The position numbers and the translations under genes are program-made. The notes beneath the pieces were generated by a model. That model saw nothing but the letters and a program-made list of their open reading frames with translations. It ran no database searches and had not been told where the DNA came from. A stretch of 64,000 nt of DNA from contig NZ_CP043329.1 of the NCBI RefSeq assembly GCF_008195825.1, positions 3,472,001-3,536,000 on the forward strand, read 5' to 3'. The DNA is from Pedobacter aquae. Lineage in GTDB: Bacteria; Bacteroidota; Bacteroidia; Sphingobacteriales; Sphingobacteriaceae. Shown one piece after another: positions 44,321 through 52,648 of this stretch (position 1 is its first letter; every line of letters begins with the position of its first letter).

Positions 44321-45292
44321 TTAATGACCTCCGCCTTTCATCATTTTTCTGGCATGGAAAACTGCTGGTAATATAGCCTCCAGAGATTCTCTAGCGCCAT
44401 CTGTACTGCCGGGTAAAGTTATAATTAAGCTATGAGAGATAGAACCCGCTACGCCTCTACTCATCATAGCTAGTGGAGTGCGTTGCTGACCAAAACTACG
44501 CATGGCTTCGGTTATACCATCGGCATCTCTTTCTAAAATTTCTTTAACAGCTTCAACGGTATTGTCGCGTGGGCCTAAGCCTGTTCCGCCAGTGGTAAAT
44601 ATAAATTGGATGTCTTGTTTTACCCAGGCTAAAATAGTTTCTTGAATTTCAGCTTTATCATCAGCAACTATTTGATAATCTGTTATATTGGCGTTTACCT
44701 TGCTAAGCATTTCTTTGATAAGTAGGCCGCTTTTATCTTCTCTTTTACCTGCTGCTGTACTGTCTGAGCATACTAAAATAGCACAAGTAGGAGAGGTAGC
44801 GAAGAACTTTTTCTTATCGCTTTTTCCGCCTTTTTTATCTAGTAGTTTAATTCCTGATATTTCCAATGCTTTATCAACAGGCTTTAGCATATCGTAAATT
44901 TCTAATGCTGCCACAGAAACGGCTGTTAAGGTTTCCATTTCTATACCTGTTCTGCCAATAGATTTTGCTTCGCCATAAATGATGATGCCACTTTTGCCCG
45001 ATAAAGACTGGTTAAACCAATGTTGATGAAGTTCTGGGTTTAAAAATTCAAATTTTAAATCCATGCCATCAATAGCAACGGGGTGGCAATGTGGTAACAA
45101 TTGTGGTGTAAGTTTGGCGCCAATAAACCCAGCTGCTTTAGCAACATCAAATAGGTTTCCTTTCGGAAGTTGTTCGTCTTTAATAAGAGCAATAGTGGCT
45201 TCGGAACAAAAAATAGCTCCAACTGCGGTTGCACTTCTTAAGGTTATTTGTTTGCTGCTGATATCTCTCATGCTGCTATGGCTTTGCTTCAA
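44321..45292 (-). CDS. moaCB: Bifunctional MoaC/MoaB molybdenum cofactor protein
   Basis: 323 residues. The first 150 are MoaC (cPMP synthase): KLTPQLLPHCHPVAIDG, then the GIEMETLTAVSVAALEIYDM active-site helix. The second half is MoaB/MogA, MPT adenylyltransferase type: LVCSDSTAAGKREDKSG and FTTGGTGLGPRDNTVEA. ATG 45271 (MRDISSKQITL) is an alternative start seven codons in. The fusion lets one chain supply two separate steps. Located between nirD and moeA. Confidence 0.92.
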   Translation of the reverse strand: MKQSHSSMRDISSKQITLRSATAVGAIFCSEATIALIKDEQLPKGNLFDVAKAAGFIGAKLTPQLLPHCHPVAIDGMDLKFEFLNPELHQHWFNQSLSGKSGIIIYGEAKSIGRTGIEMETLTAVSVAALEIYDMLKPVDKALEISGIKLLDKKGGKSDKKKFFATSPTCAILVCSDSTAAGKREDKSGLLIKEMLSKVNANITDYQIVADDKAEIQETILAWVKQDIQFIFTTGGTGLGPRDNTVEAVKEILERDADGITEAMRSFGQQRTPLAMMSRGVAGSISHSLIITLPGSTDGARESLEAILPAVFHARKMMKGGGH

Positions 45293-45322
45293 AGGTAAGC
45301 ATAGCTTTAAATTATTTATGCT

Positions 45323-45706
45323 TTAATCTATACGGATATAAACTTTACCTTCTTCAATTAAAACGGGATAAATTTTAATAGAATAGTCATCGCCGCTAAG
45401 GCAATCGCCACTTTTTAAAGAGAAAGTTTTTTTATGGAAAGGGCAAGCAACCTTAGGTTCACAATCATGTCCGGTGCTGCCTATCATCCCTCTAGATAAT
45501 GCCATTTGCTGCTTATGCGGACAAAGGTTTTGTGTGGCATACCACTCTCCTCGGCGGGTAAAATTGAAGATAGCTATTTGCGTGTCTTTATATTTTACAC
45601 AAGCTCCGCCATTTTGTGGAACATCATCTGTATAACAAGCAAAAAATAAATTTTCAGAAACTGCTGTGGTTTCTATTTGATGATTTAATTCTAATATCTC
45701 GCTCAT
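45323..45706 (-). CDS. nirD: Nitrite reductase small subunit (Rieske-type)
   Basis: Rieske 2Fe-2S fold subunit of NADH:nitrite reductase. The cluster ligands are seen as CPH in NLCPHKQ and C-x2-H in VACPFHKKTF. ATG 45706 (MSEILELNHQ) is used, giving 127 residues; the in-frame TTG at 45757 overlaps nirB and is unlikely. It follows nirB by 44 bp. Confidence 0.9.
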   Translation of the reverse strand: MSEILELNHQIETTAVSENLFFACYTDDVPQNGGACVKYKDTQIAIFNFTRRGEWYATQNLCPHKQQMALSRGMIGSTGHDCEPKVACPFHKKTFSLKSGDCLSGDDYSIKIYPVLIEEGKVYIRID

Positions 45707-45750
45707 AATTTTGGTGTTTAAATCTTTGTTTTTTAATCTGTTATTGAAAA

Positions 45751-48255
45751 TTACCAAGCCTCTGCTTTTACTTGCTCTCGCATTGGGGCAAATTTTACGG
45801 TTGGGTCTTTTTCCTCTGGAGCATTAACAAAGTGTGCAAATCTTTTTTTCATTTCTGGGTTTTCTATAGCAGCTTTCCATTCGCATTTATAGGTATCTAC
45901 ATGGTAATGCATAGCGCTTTCTAGTTCTTCGGCAATGCCTAAACTATCATTCACGATTACATTTTTGAGATAGGTAATGCCGCCTTCCATTTTATTTAAC
46001 CAAGTTGCTGTTCTGGTTAACGGATCGGCAGTTCTTACATAAAACATTAAAAATCTATCTAGGTATTTGATACAGGTTTCTTTATCAATATCTGCGGCAA
46101 GCAATAAAGCATGCTGAGGTTTAGAGCCTCCGTTGCCACATACATATAAGTTATAGCCTTTTTCTGTAGCGATGATACCAAAGTCTTTAGATTGCGCTTC
46201 GGCACATTCTCTGATACAGCCAGAAACACCACCTTTAAGTTTATGTGGCGAGCGTAAGCCTTTGTATCTATCTTCTACTTCTATAGCAAAACTTACACTG
46301 TCTTGTAAACCAAAGCGGCACCAAGTGCTTCCTACACAACTTTTTACGGTTCTTAAAGATTTTCCATAAGCATGCCCGCTTTCAAAGCCGGCATCAATAA
46401 GTTCTTCCCAAATGGCTGGTAAATCAGTTAAATGAGCGCCAAATAAATCAATCCTTTGGCCGCCAGTTATTTTGGTATAGAGGTTATATTTTTGAGCTAC
46501 TTGCCCAATTACGATAAGTTTTTCTGGTGTGATTTCTCCGCCTGCAATTCTAGGAACAACAGAATACGTTCCTCCTTTTTGGATATTAGCCAAAAATCTA
46601 TCGTTACTGTCTTGAATGGTGTCTTGTTTTAGGATTAAATCATTCCAAACGCCAGCTAAAATATTAGCGATAGCTGGTTTGCAAACCTCGCATCCATCGC
46701 CTTTACCAAAATGATCTAAAGCGGTATCATAATCTTTAATTTTATTGAGCTTGATAAGATCTAGCAGTTCTTGTCTAGAATAATCAAAATGTTCGCAAAT
46801 AACGTTTTTGATGTATACGCCATTTTCTTGCATGGTTCCGGTAATTAAATCTTTAACTAAAGGAACGCAACCACCACATCCGGTACCTGCTTTAGTACAT
46901 TTTTTTATGTCGTCTATAGAACTTGCTGTTCCATCGCTTACGGCACCGCAAATCATGCCTTTGGTTACAGCCTCGCAAGAGCAAATTAAAGCATCGTCTG
47001 GTAAACTCATCACGCCAGCACCACCATCAGTTTCTCCACCGCGGCTACCCAGTATTAAATCTTCTGGGTTTGGTGGTAGTATAATTTTGTTGTTAACCGT
47101 TTGTAATAAGATATTGTAAGCATCAGCATCGCCAATAAGAATACCACCAAGAAGGTGTTTTCCATCATTGGTGATATTTATTCGCTTGTAAATACCTTTA
47201 TGAGTATCCTCAAAAACAATGGTTCTACCTTCGGGCTCGGTAACAAAGGCATCGCCAAAGCTAGCTACATCAACACCTATTAGTTTAAGTTTGGTGCTCA
47301 TATCAAAGCCATAGAAATACTTTTCTTGCTGACAGATATTTGCAGCAACAACTTCGGCCATTTCATAACCTGGGGCTACTAAACCATAAATCATGTCTTT
47401 ATATAAAGCGCATTCGCCAATGGCGAAAATATTAGGGTCGCTGGTTTGTAGTTTTTCGTTAACTAAAATTCCACCTCTGGCACCAACATCTAAGCCGGAT
47501 AGTTTTGCAAGTTCATCTCTAGGTCTTATGCCGGCAGAAATAACTAGCATGTCTAACTCTAGTTGCGTGTCATCATTAAAAGCAAGAGCTTCTATTTTAC
47601 CATCGCCAACAATTTGGCTAGTACTTTTATTAAGATGTATTTGAAGATCTAATTCTTGAAGTTTATTTTGAAGAAGTTTGCTTCCTGCGCTATCAACTTG
47701 TCTAGGCATTAATCTGGGGGCAAATTCTATCACGTGGGTTTCTGCTATACCTAAATCTAGCAGTGCTTTTGCTGCTTCTAAGCCAAGTAAACCACCACCC
47801 ATAACAGCACCTTTTTTTGCTTTTAGTGCGTAGTTTTTCATCAGCTCTAGGTCTTCTATAGTGCGGTATACAAAAACACCTTCTTTTTCTACACCAGGTA
47901 TGTTTGGTACAAAAGCAGAAGAGCCTGTTGCTAGAACGAGGTAATCATAAGGTTGTAAAATGCCTTTTTGAGAATGAACGGTTTTATTTTGTCTGTTGAT
48001 TTCTAATATAGGATCTGATAAATGTAATGTTATGTGGTTCTCTTGATACCAGTTTGCTGGCGACATGCTGAGGTCTTCAGCGGTTTTTCCGTTAAAATAT
48101 TCGCTTAAATGTACTCTATCATAGGCTCTTCTTGGCTCTTCGCCAAAAACTATAAGATTAAACTCATCTGATTTGGCAATAATTTTCTCGCAAAACTTAT
48201 ATCCAACCATTCCATTGCCAATAATTATGATGTTTTTTTTGTGTTTTGCGTCCAT
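45751..48255 (-). CDS. nirB: Nitrite reductase large subunit
   Basis: 834-residue NADH-dependent siroheme nitrite reductase, reducing nitrite to ammonium in the cytosol. The order is FAD/NAD oxidoreductase (1-400; GNGMVGYKF and GGGLLGLEAAKALLDLG), a BFD-type 2Fe-2S domain (about 425-475; LICSCEAVTKG), a second helical BFD-like segment ending GDGCEVC, a ferredoxin-like half domain, and the siroheme/4Fe-4S domain with C-x5-C (SCVGSTWCRFG, about 640) and C-x3-C (GCIRECAEA, about 680). All four ligands are present. First gene of nirB-nirD-moaCB-moeA. Confidence 0.95.
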   Translation of the reverse strand: MDAKHKKNIIIIGNGMVGYKFCEKIIAKSDEFNLIVFGEEPRRAYDRVHLSEYFNGKTAEDLSMSPANWYQENHITLHLSDPILEINRQNKTVHSQKGILQPYDYLVLATGSSAFVPNIPGVEKEGVFVYRTIEDLELMKNYALKAKKGAVMGGGLLGLEAAKALLDLGIAETHVIEFAPRLMPRQVDSAGSKLLQNKLQELDLQIHLNKSTSQIVGDGKIEALAFNDDTQLELDMLVISAGIRPRDELAKLSGLDVGARGGILVNEKLQTSDPNIFAIGECALYKDMIYGLVAPGYEMAEVVAANICQQEKYFYGFDMSTKLKLIGVDVASFGDAFVTEPEGRTIVFEDTHKGIYKRINITNDGKHLLGGILIGDADAYNILLQTVNNKIILPPNPEDLILGSRGGETDGGAGVMSLPDDALICSCEAVTKGMICGAVSDGTASSIDDIKKCTKAGTGCGGCVPLVKDLITGTMQENGVYIKNVICEHFDYSRQELLDLIKLNKIKDYDTALDHFGKGDGCEVCKPAIANILAGVWNDLILKQDTIQDSNDRFLANIQKGGTYSVVPRIAGGEITPEKLIVIGQVAQKYNLYTKITGGQRIDLFGAHLTDLPAIWEELIDAGFESGHAYGKSLRTVKSCVGSTWCRFGLQDSVSFAIEVEDRYKGLRSPHKLKGGVSGCIRECAEAQSKDFGIIATEKGYNLYVCGNGGSKPQHALLLAADIDKETCIKYLDRFLMFYVRTADPLTRTATWLNKMEGGITYLKNVIVNDSLGIAEELESAMHYHVDTYKCEWKAAIENPEMKKRFAHFVNAPEEKDPTVKFAPMREQVKAEAW

Positions 48256-48626
48256 ATTGATATAAATTAAATTTTATTAATGTAAAAGATGATATAAATC
48301 ATGCTTTTTGCTTAAACAATTATAAAAAATTAATATAAATGTTTTATAAATCATATAAAATTTAATAAAAGACTAAAAAAAGTATTAAAATTGTGTCATA
48401 AATTTTATGTTTTTTAAAATAACACATTATTTACTATCAAAATATTAAGTTAAACAGCTTTAAGGTGTTGTGTTTAACTGCTTTTTGGTATTTAATTTTG
48501 ATTTTTAATCTTTTTTTATTGAAAATTTGATTTGTGAGAGATAATTTTTTTGATTTTTTAAAGTATTGATAATAATTTCTAGCAATACAATTTTATTTAT
48601 AGTTTTAAACGTTTTTATTTTAGTAG
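48256..48626. other. AT-rich divergent control region between nirB and cobA
   Basis: 371 bp without a gene, separating minus-strand nirB from plus-strand cobA. Apart from the FNR-like palindrome at 48289-48302 I see no strong promoter match, which would fit activator-dependent promoters. Confidence 0.5.
48289..48302. promoter_or_regulatory. FNR-like box upstream of nirB
   Basis: ATGAT-ATAA-ATCAT fits the nTGAT-N4-ATCAn layout of FNR-type sites, 34-47 bp before the nirB start codon. Candidate site for the island's Crp/Fnr regulator. The TGATATAAAT core also occurs by chance elsewhere in the window. Confidence 0.45.
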
Positions 48627-49352
48627 ATGAGTGCGTTACTTCCCCAATTATATGTAGTAGGAGCTGGTCCGGGCGACCCCGAATTGCTTACCGTGAAAGC
48701 TTATAAGTTATTACAAACCGCTAGTGTAATATTGTATGATAATTTGGCAAATAAGGCGTTATTAGAACTTGCTCCTCAAGATTGCGAATGTATTTATGTT
48801 GGTAAACAGCCTTATGGCGAGTATACTCCGCAAGAGCGTATTCTAGAATTGATAAAAGAAAAAGCTTTTGAAAAGGGAATGGTTATTAGGTTAAAAGGCG
48901 GAGACCCTTATATATTTGGTAGAGGATTTGAAGAAATTTTATTTGCCAGAACACATGGAATAGAGACTTTTTATATCCCTGGAATAAGCAGTATGCAGGC
49001 ACTTGGTTTTGAGGATATTCCTTTAACACACCGCTCGGTAAGTGAAAGTATTTGGGTAGTAACCGGAACTAAAAAGGACGGAAGCTTATCAGCAGATTTA
49101 AAACTAGCTATGCAAAGTAACGCCACAGTAGTAATTTATATGGGGATGAAAAAAACTACTGATATAGCACTTGCTTATGTAGAGGTAAATAGAGGTGATA
49201 CCCCAGCGGCTATTGTGCAACATGCCTCTTTACCTCATAAGAAGACCGTTAAAGGCAAAGTGAAAGATTTATCTGCTATGGCAGAAGATGCGAAAATTAC
49301 CCACCCGGCATTAATAATTATTGGCCAAGTAGTGGCTTTAAATCCTATTTAA
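48627..49352 (+). CDS. cobA: Uroporphyrinogen-III C-methyltransferase (SUMT)
   Basis: SAM-dependent methylase that converts uroporphyrinogen III to precorrin-2, the branch-point toward siroheme needed by NirB. 241 residues, tetrapyrrole methylase fold, with VGAGPGDPELLTVKA at the start, the RLKGGDPYIFGRGFEE loop and GISSMQALGFEDIPLTHR. No oxidase/chelatase domain is attached, so the last siroheme steps must be encoded elsewhere. It faces the Nudix gene and overlaps it by 8 bp. Confidence 0.94.
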   Translation: MSALLPQLYVVGAGPGDPELLTVKAYKLLQTASVILYDNLANKALLELAPQDCECIYVGKQPYGEYTPQERILELIKEKAFEKGMVIRLKGGDPYIFGRGFEEILFARTHGIETFYIPGISSMQALGFEDIPLTHRSVSESIWVVTGTKKDGSLSADLKLAMQSNATVVIYMGMKKTTDIALAYVEVNRGDTPAAIVQHASLPHKKTVKGKVKDLSAMAEDAKITHPALIIIGQVVALNPI

Positions 49353-50049
49353 GTTCTGTAGGGTTTGATATAAAATGGAAGAAGTTTTCGAACTTGCTTT
49401 TGTAAGTAGCTTTATCTAGTTTATAATAAAAAGCGCCTTTTTTAGAATTTAGCTTGTCTTTTTCTTGTTGTTTGATGATTAAACCCGTTGAGAATAATTT
49501 CCTACTGAAGTTTCTTTTATCTAATGCGGTATCAAATACCTGTTCGTACAATGCAAGAATTTGTGGAATGGTAAATTTTTCTGGTAATAACTCAAATAAT
49601 ATAGGGTGTAAAGCAGCTTTATACCTGATCTTTTCTTTTGCTTTTTTAACCATCTGGTTATGGTCAAAAATTAAATCTGGCAATTGGTTAATCTCAAACC
49701 ACTCGGCATGGTAATCATTACTCAATTGCGTTTCATATTGATGAATATCTACCAATGCATGGTAAGCAATACTTAGGGTGCGTTCTATAGGGTCGCGGTG
49801 AATATCACCAAAAACCTCAGTTTGTTCTAAATAAACATTTTCTAATCCTGTAAGCTGCTTTAGAACTCTATTTGCGGCATTTTCTGGGGTTTCATCGGGC
49901 TTTAAAAAGCCACCCATTAAGCTCCATTTACTCTTTTCGGGTTCAAAATCACGCTGTATGAGTAAAAGTTTAAGCTTTTCTCCATCAAAACCAAAAATAA
50001 TACAGTCTACAGCAACCAGTAGACGGGTTTGTTTAGAATATTTTTGCAT
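49345..50049 (-). CDS. Nudix-type transcriptional regulator (NrtR/AraR-like)
   Basis: 234 residues. The N-terminal Nudix domain has a defective Nudix box: Gly47, Glu53 and Arg61 are kept, but the catalytic Glu positions are Val62, Gln65 and Leu66 (RVLKQLTGL). The C-terminal 80 residues (LDKRNFSRKLFSTGLIIKQ) form a winged helix. This is the NrtR layout, in which the Nudix domain senses a ligand. In Bacteroides an AraR of this family controls arabinose genes; two aldose epimerase genes lie divergently next to it, so a sugar signal is likely here. Confidence 0.85.
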   Translation of the reverse strand: MQKYSKQTRLLVAVDCIIFGFDGEKLKLLLIQRDFEPEKSKWSLMGGFLKPDETPENAANRVLKQLTGLENVYLEQTEVFGDIHRDPIERTLSIAYHALVDIHQYETQLSNDYHAEWFEINQLPDLIFDHNQMVKKAKEKIRYKAALHPILFELLPEKFTIPQILALYEQVFDTALDKRNFSRKLFSTGLIIKQQEKDKLNSKKGAFYYKLDKATYKSKFENFFHFISNPTELK

Positions 50050-50171
50050 GCAAAGTACTTGAAGCCATAAATCTACTAAGAGAAAATGATTTGTTCTATA
50101 ATTAATTATAATTGTGAAAATTACATTTAATATTTTTAATATCTTAGATTTAAATTATAACCCTAAAATCA

Positions 50172-51329
50172 ATGAAAAGAATATTCTATTTAAGTATGAT
50201 TATTGGTCTAGCATTTGGTAGCTGTACTAACAATCAACAAAAAGGTAATCAGCAAGATACTATGCAAAATATAGTGAAAATTCCAGATTCGGTAAACTTT
50301 CAGAAAGATATTGCAGGTAAGCGAAGTAACTTGTATGTGCTTAAGAATAAGAACAATATGCAAGTTGCTATCACCAATTATGGCGGTCGTATTGTAAGTA
50401 TAATTGTACCAGATAAAGAGGGGAAATTTGTTGATGTTTCTTTAGGTTATGATGAAGTAGAAACATTTCAAAAAGAAGGAGAGCCATTTTTTGGGGCTTT
50501 AATAGGGCGTTATGGTAACAGAATTGGTAAAGCTAAATTTACCTTAGATGGTCAAGAGTATAAGTTAGATGCTAATGATGGTGTAAATACTTTGCATGGC
50601 GGTAAGATGGGCTTTCATGCTCAGGTTTGGGATGTTAAAGCTTTAACCGAAAATACTTTACAACTTCATTATACTTCTAAAGATGGTGAAGGTGGTTACC
50701 CAGGAACATTGGAAGTTGATGTAACATATACTTTGACAGACGACAACAGTATCGATATCAGCTACCAGGCCACAACAAATAAAGCAACCCCGGTTAATTT
50801 AACCAATCATGCTTATTTTAATTTAAATGGTGAAGGAGATTCTACCATTTTAGATCATTTATTAACCATTAAAGCTGATGCTATAACTCCGGTTGATGAA
50901 GGCTTAATTCCTACAGGAACTTTAATGGATGTAACAAATACCCCATTTGATTTTAGAAAAGCTACTTTAATAGGTGCTCGTATTGATGAAGACCATGAAC
51001 AACTAAAAAAGGGTAAAGGTTATGATCATAATTTTGTGCTAAACAAAACCGCAGGTTTACAGCTTGTAGCAAATTTATATAGCCCTAAAACTGGAATTTT
51101 GATGGAAGTTTTAACAGAAGAACCTGGTTTACAGTTTTATAGTGGTAACTTTTTAACCGGAGAGACTAAAGATGGTAAGGGCGGTAAAGCTTATCAATTT
51201 AGATCTGCATTATGTTTAGAAACCCAGCATTTCCCCGATTCTCCAAACCAGAAAAGTTTCCCTTCAACCATTCTAAAACCGGGCGAGACTTATAAAACTA
51301 AAACAGTTTATAAATTTTCTACTCAGTAA
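50172..51329 (+). CDS. galM: Aldose 1-epimerase, predicted lipoprotein
   Basis: 385 residues. Lipobox FGSC with Cys18 marks export and lipid anchoring. The mature chain is a galactose mutarotase-like beta-sandwich with NRIGKAKFTLDG, TLHGGKMGFHAQVWD, NLTNHAYFNLNG (catalytic His) and EEPGLQFYSGNF (catalytic Glu). It interconverts alpha and beta anomers, here presumably in the periplasm. A terminator separates it from a second epimerase gene. Confidence 0.92.
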   Translation: MKRIFYLSMIIGLAFGSCTNNQQKGNQQDTMQNIVKIPDSVNFQKDIAGKRSNLYVLKNKNNMQVAITNYGGRIVSIIVPDKEGKFVDVSLGYDEVETFQKEGEPFFGALIGRYGNRIGKAKFTLDGQEYKLDANDGVNTLHGGKMGFHAQVWDVKALTENTLQLHYTSKDGEGGYPGTLEVDVTYTLTDDNSIDISYQATTNKATPVNLTNHAYFNLNGEGDSTILDHLLTIKADAITPVDEGLIPTGTLMDVTNTPFDFRKATLIGARIDEDHEQLKKGKGYDHNFVLNKTAGLQLVANLYSPKTGILMEVLTEEPGLQFYSGNFLTGETKDGKGGKAYQFRSALCLETQHFPDSPNQKSFPSTILKPGETYKTKTVYKFSTQ

Positions 51330-51348
51330 TTTTATATTAAGGATATAA

Positions 51349-51376
51349 AAAAGGTAGCCCAACAGCTACCTTTTTG
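51349..51376 (+). terminator. Terminator between the two epimerase genes
   Basis: AAAGGTAGC and GCTACCTTT form a perfect 9-bp stem with a 6-nt loop, ending in five T residues, 20 bp after the first epimerase stop. Confidence 0.8.
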
Positions 51377-51400
51377 TATTTTTAGACTTTATTTATTGTA

Positions 51401-52459
51401 ATGACAAATCTAGAGACTTTAAAACAAGCATTTATTACCCAAGTTGAAGGTGTAGCTACTGCTTTAGTGGTTCTAAAAAATAGGAAGGGCACACAGGTAG
51501 GAATTTGTAATTATGGCGCCAGAATAACCCATTTTATTGTTCAAGACCATAAACAAAATTGGGTTGATACAGTGCTTGGTTTCAATAGCATAAAAGAATA
51601 TTTAAACGCAACAGAGCTTTATCATGGCGTTACCGCTGGCCCTTTTGCAAACCGTATTGCAAAAGGTAAGTTTACTTTGGATGATATTACTTATCAGTTA
51701 GAACAAAATAATGGTTTAAATAATCTACATAGCGGTACAAAGGGTTTTCATGCTCAAGTATGGGATGTGGTACAGCGAGATAATACTTTTGTTCAGCTGA
51801 GCATCTCTTATGCTGATGGCGAAGGCGGTTTTCCTGGACCTATAGCAGCAAGTATTACTTTTACTTTAACAGATGATGATGAACTTGTTATGGATTATAA
51901 AGCTAGTTCTAAAAAGGATACCATTATTAATTTAACCAACCATGCTTATTTCAATTTAAACGGAGAAGGCAGTGGAACAATCCTCAATCACGCTGTAAAA
52001 ATAAATGCTAGCAGTTTTGTAGAAATAAACGAAGCATGTATACCAACGGGGAAATTTATAGAGGTAGAAAATACAGCTTTTGATTTTAGCGTGTTAAAAC
52101 CGATAGCTCAAGATATAGCACAAGAAGATGCGCAACTTTTAAATGGTAGCGGTTACGACCATTCTTTTGTTTTAAATAAAAGTGTGGATGGTTTAACCCA
52201 TGCCGCTATAGCTATTGGCGATATTTCTAATTTGAAATTAGAAGTATTTACAGAAGAGCCCGGGATGCAATTTTATACAGGTAATTTCTTAAATGCTCAA
52301 GATAAAGGGAAGGCGGGGAATTATTATGAGCGCAGAAGTGGCTTTTGTTTTGAAACACAACATCATCCGGATTCCCCAAATCATCCTCATTTCCCCTCTG
52401 TGAGGCTAAGAGCGGGAGAATTATTTAAGTCTAAAACTGTTTATAAAATTTCCTCGTAG
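51401..52459 (+). CDS. galM: Aldose 1-epimerase, cytosolic
   Basis: 352 residues, same fold as the preceding gene but without signal peptide. Active-site segments are NRIAKGKFTLDD, NLHSGTKGFHAQVWD, NLTNHAYFNLNG and EEPGMQFYTGNF. The two are clear paralogues, one exported and one internal, and probably arose by duplication. About 70 bp lie between them, including a terminator, so this gene may have its own promoter. Confidence 0.92.
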   Translation: MTNLETLKQAFITQVEGVATALVVLKNRKGTQVGICNYGARITHFIVQDHKQNWVDTVLGFNSIKEYLNATELYHGVTAGPFANRIAKGKFTLDDITYQLEQNNGLNNLHSGTKGFHAQVWDVVQRDNTFVQLSISYADGEGGFPGPIAASITFTLTDDDELVMDYKASSKKDTIINLTNHAYFNLNGEGSGTILNHAVKINASSFVEINEACIPTGKFIEVENTAFDFSVLKPIAQDIAQEDAQLLNGSGYDHSFVLNKSVDGLTHAAIAIGDISNLKLEVFTEEPGMQFYTGNFLNAQDKGKAGNYYERRSGFCFETQHHPDSPNHPHFPSVRLRAGELFKSKTVYKISS

Positions 52460-52531
52460 GTAAGGATTAGAAATTGATTTTTAATTAATTTTTTATTAAG
52501 TTAGGCATAGGTTTATTAAAAATAATATTGA

Positions 52532-52539
52532 TAGATTTG
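52532..52539 (+). promoter_or_regulatory. Possible -7 element of the T9SS cargo operon
   Basis: TAGATTTG is a full TAnnTTTG match, but only a poor TTG-like match lies upstream. The leader of about 100 nt contains a small hairpin (CTTATCT / AGATAAG, 52594-52620). Confidence 0.4.
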
Positions 52540-52648
52540 CAATCTAATTACTGACTCTCAACTTCTTAAATTATGATAAATAGCATAAGTCTACTTATCT
52601 GGCCGCACTTATTAGATAAGGTGTTTTATTGTTCATTTAAATTAAATT

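Noticed and set aside
37040-48266. TTGATATAAAT as a regulon motif of the nitrate genes (37040, 42229 minus strand, 48257)
   Set aside because: The same word also appears at about 8689 and 26399, away from nitrate genes, so in this AT-rich sequence it is not specific. Only the full palindrome at 48289 is kept as a candidate.
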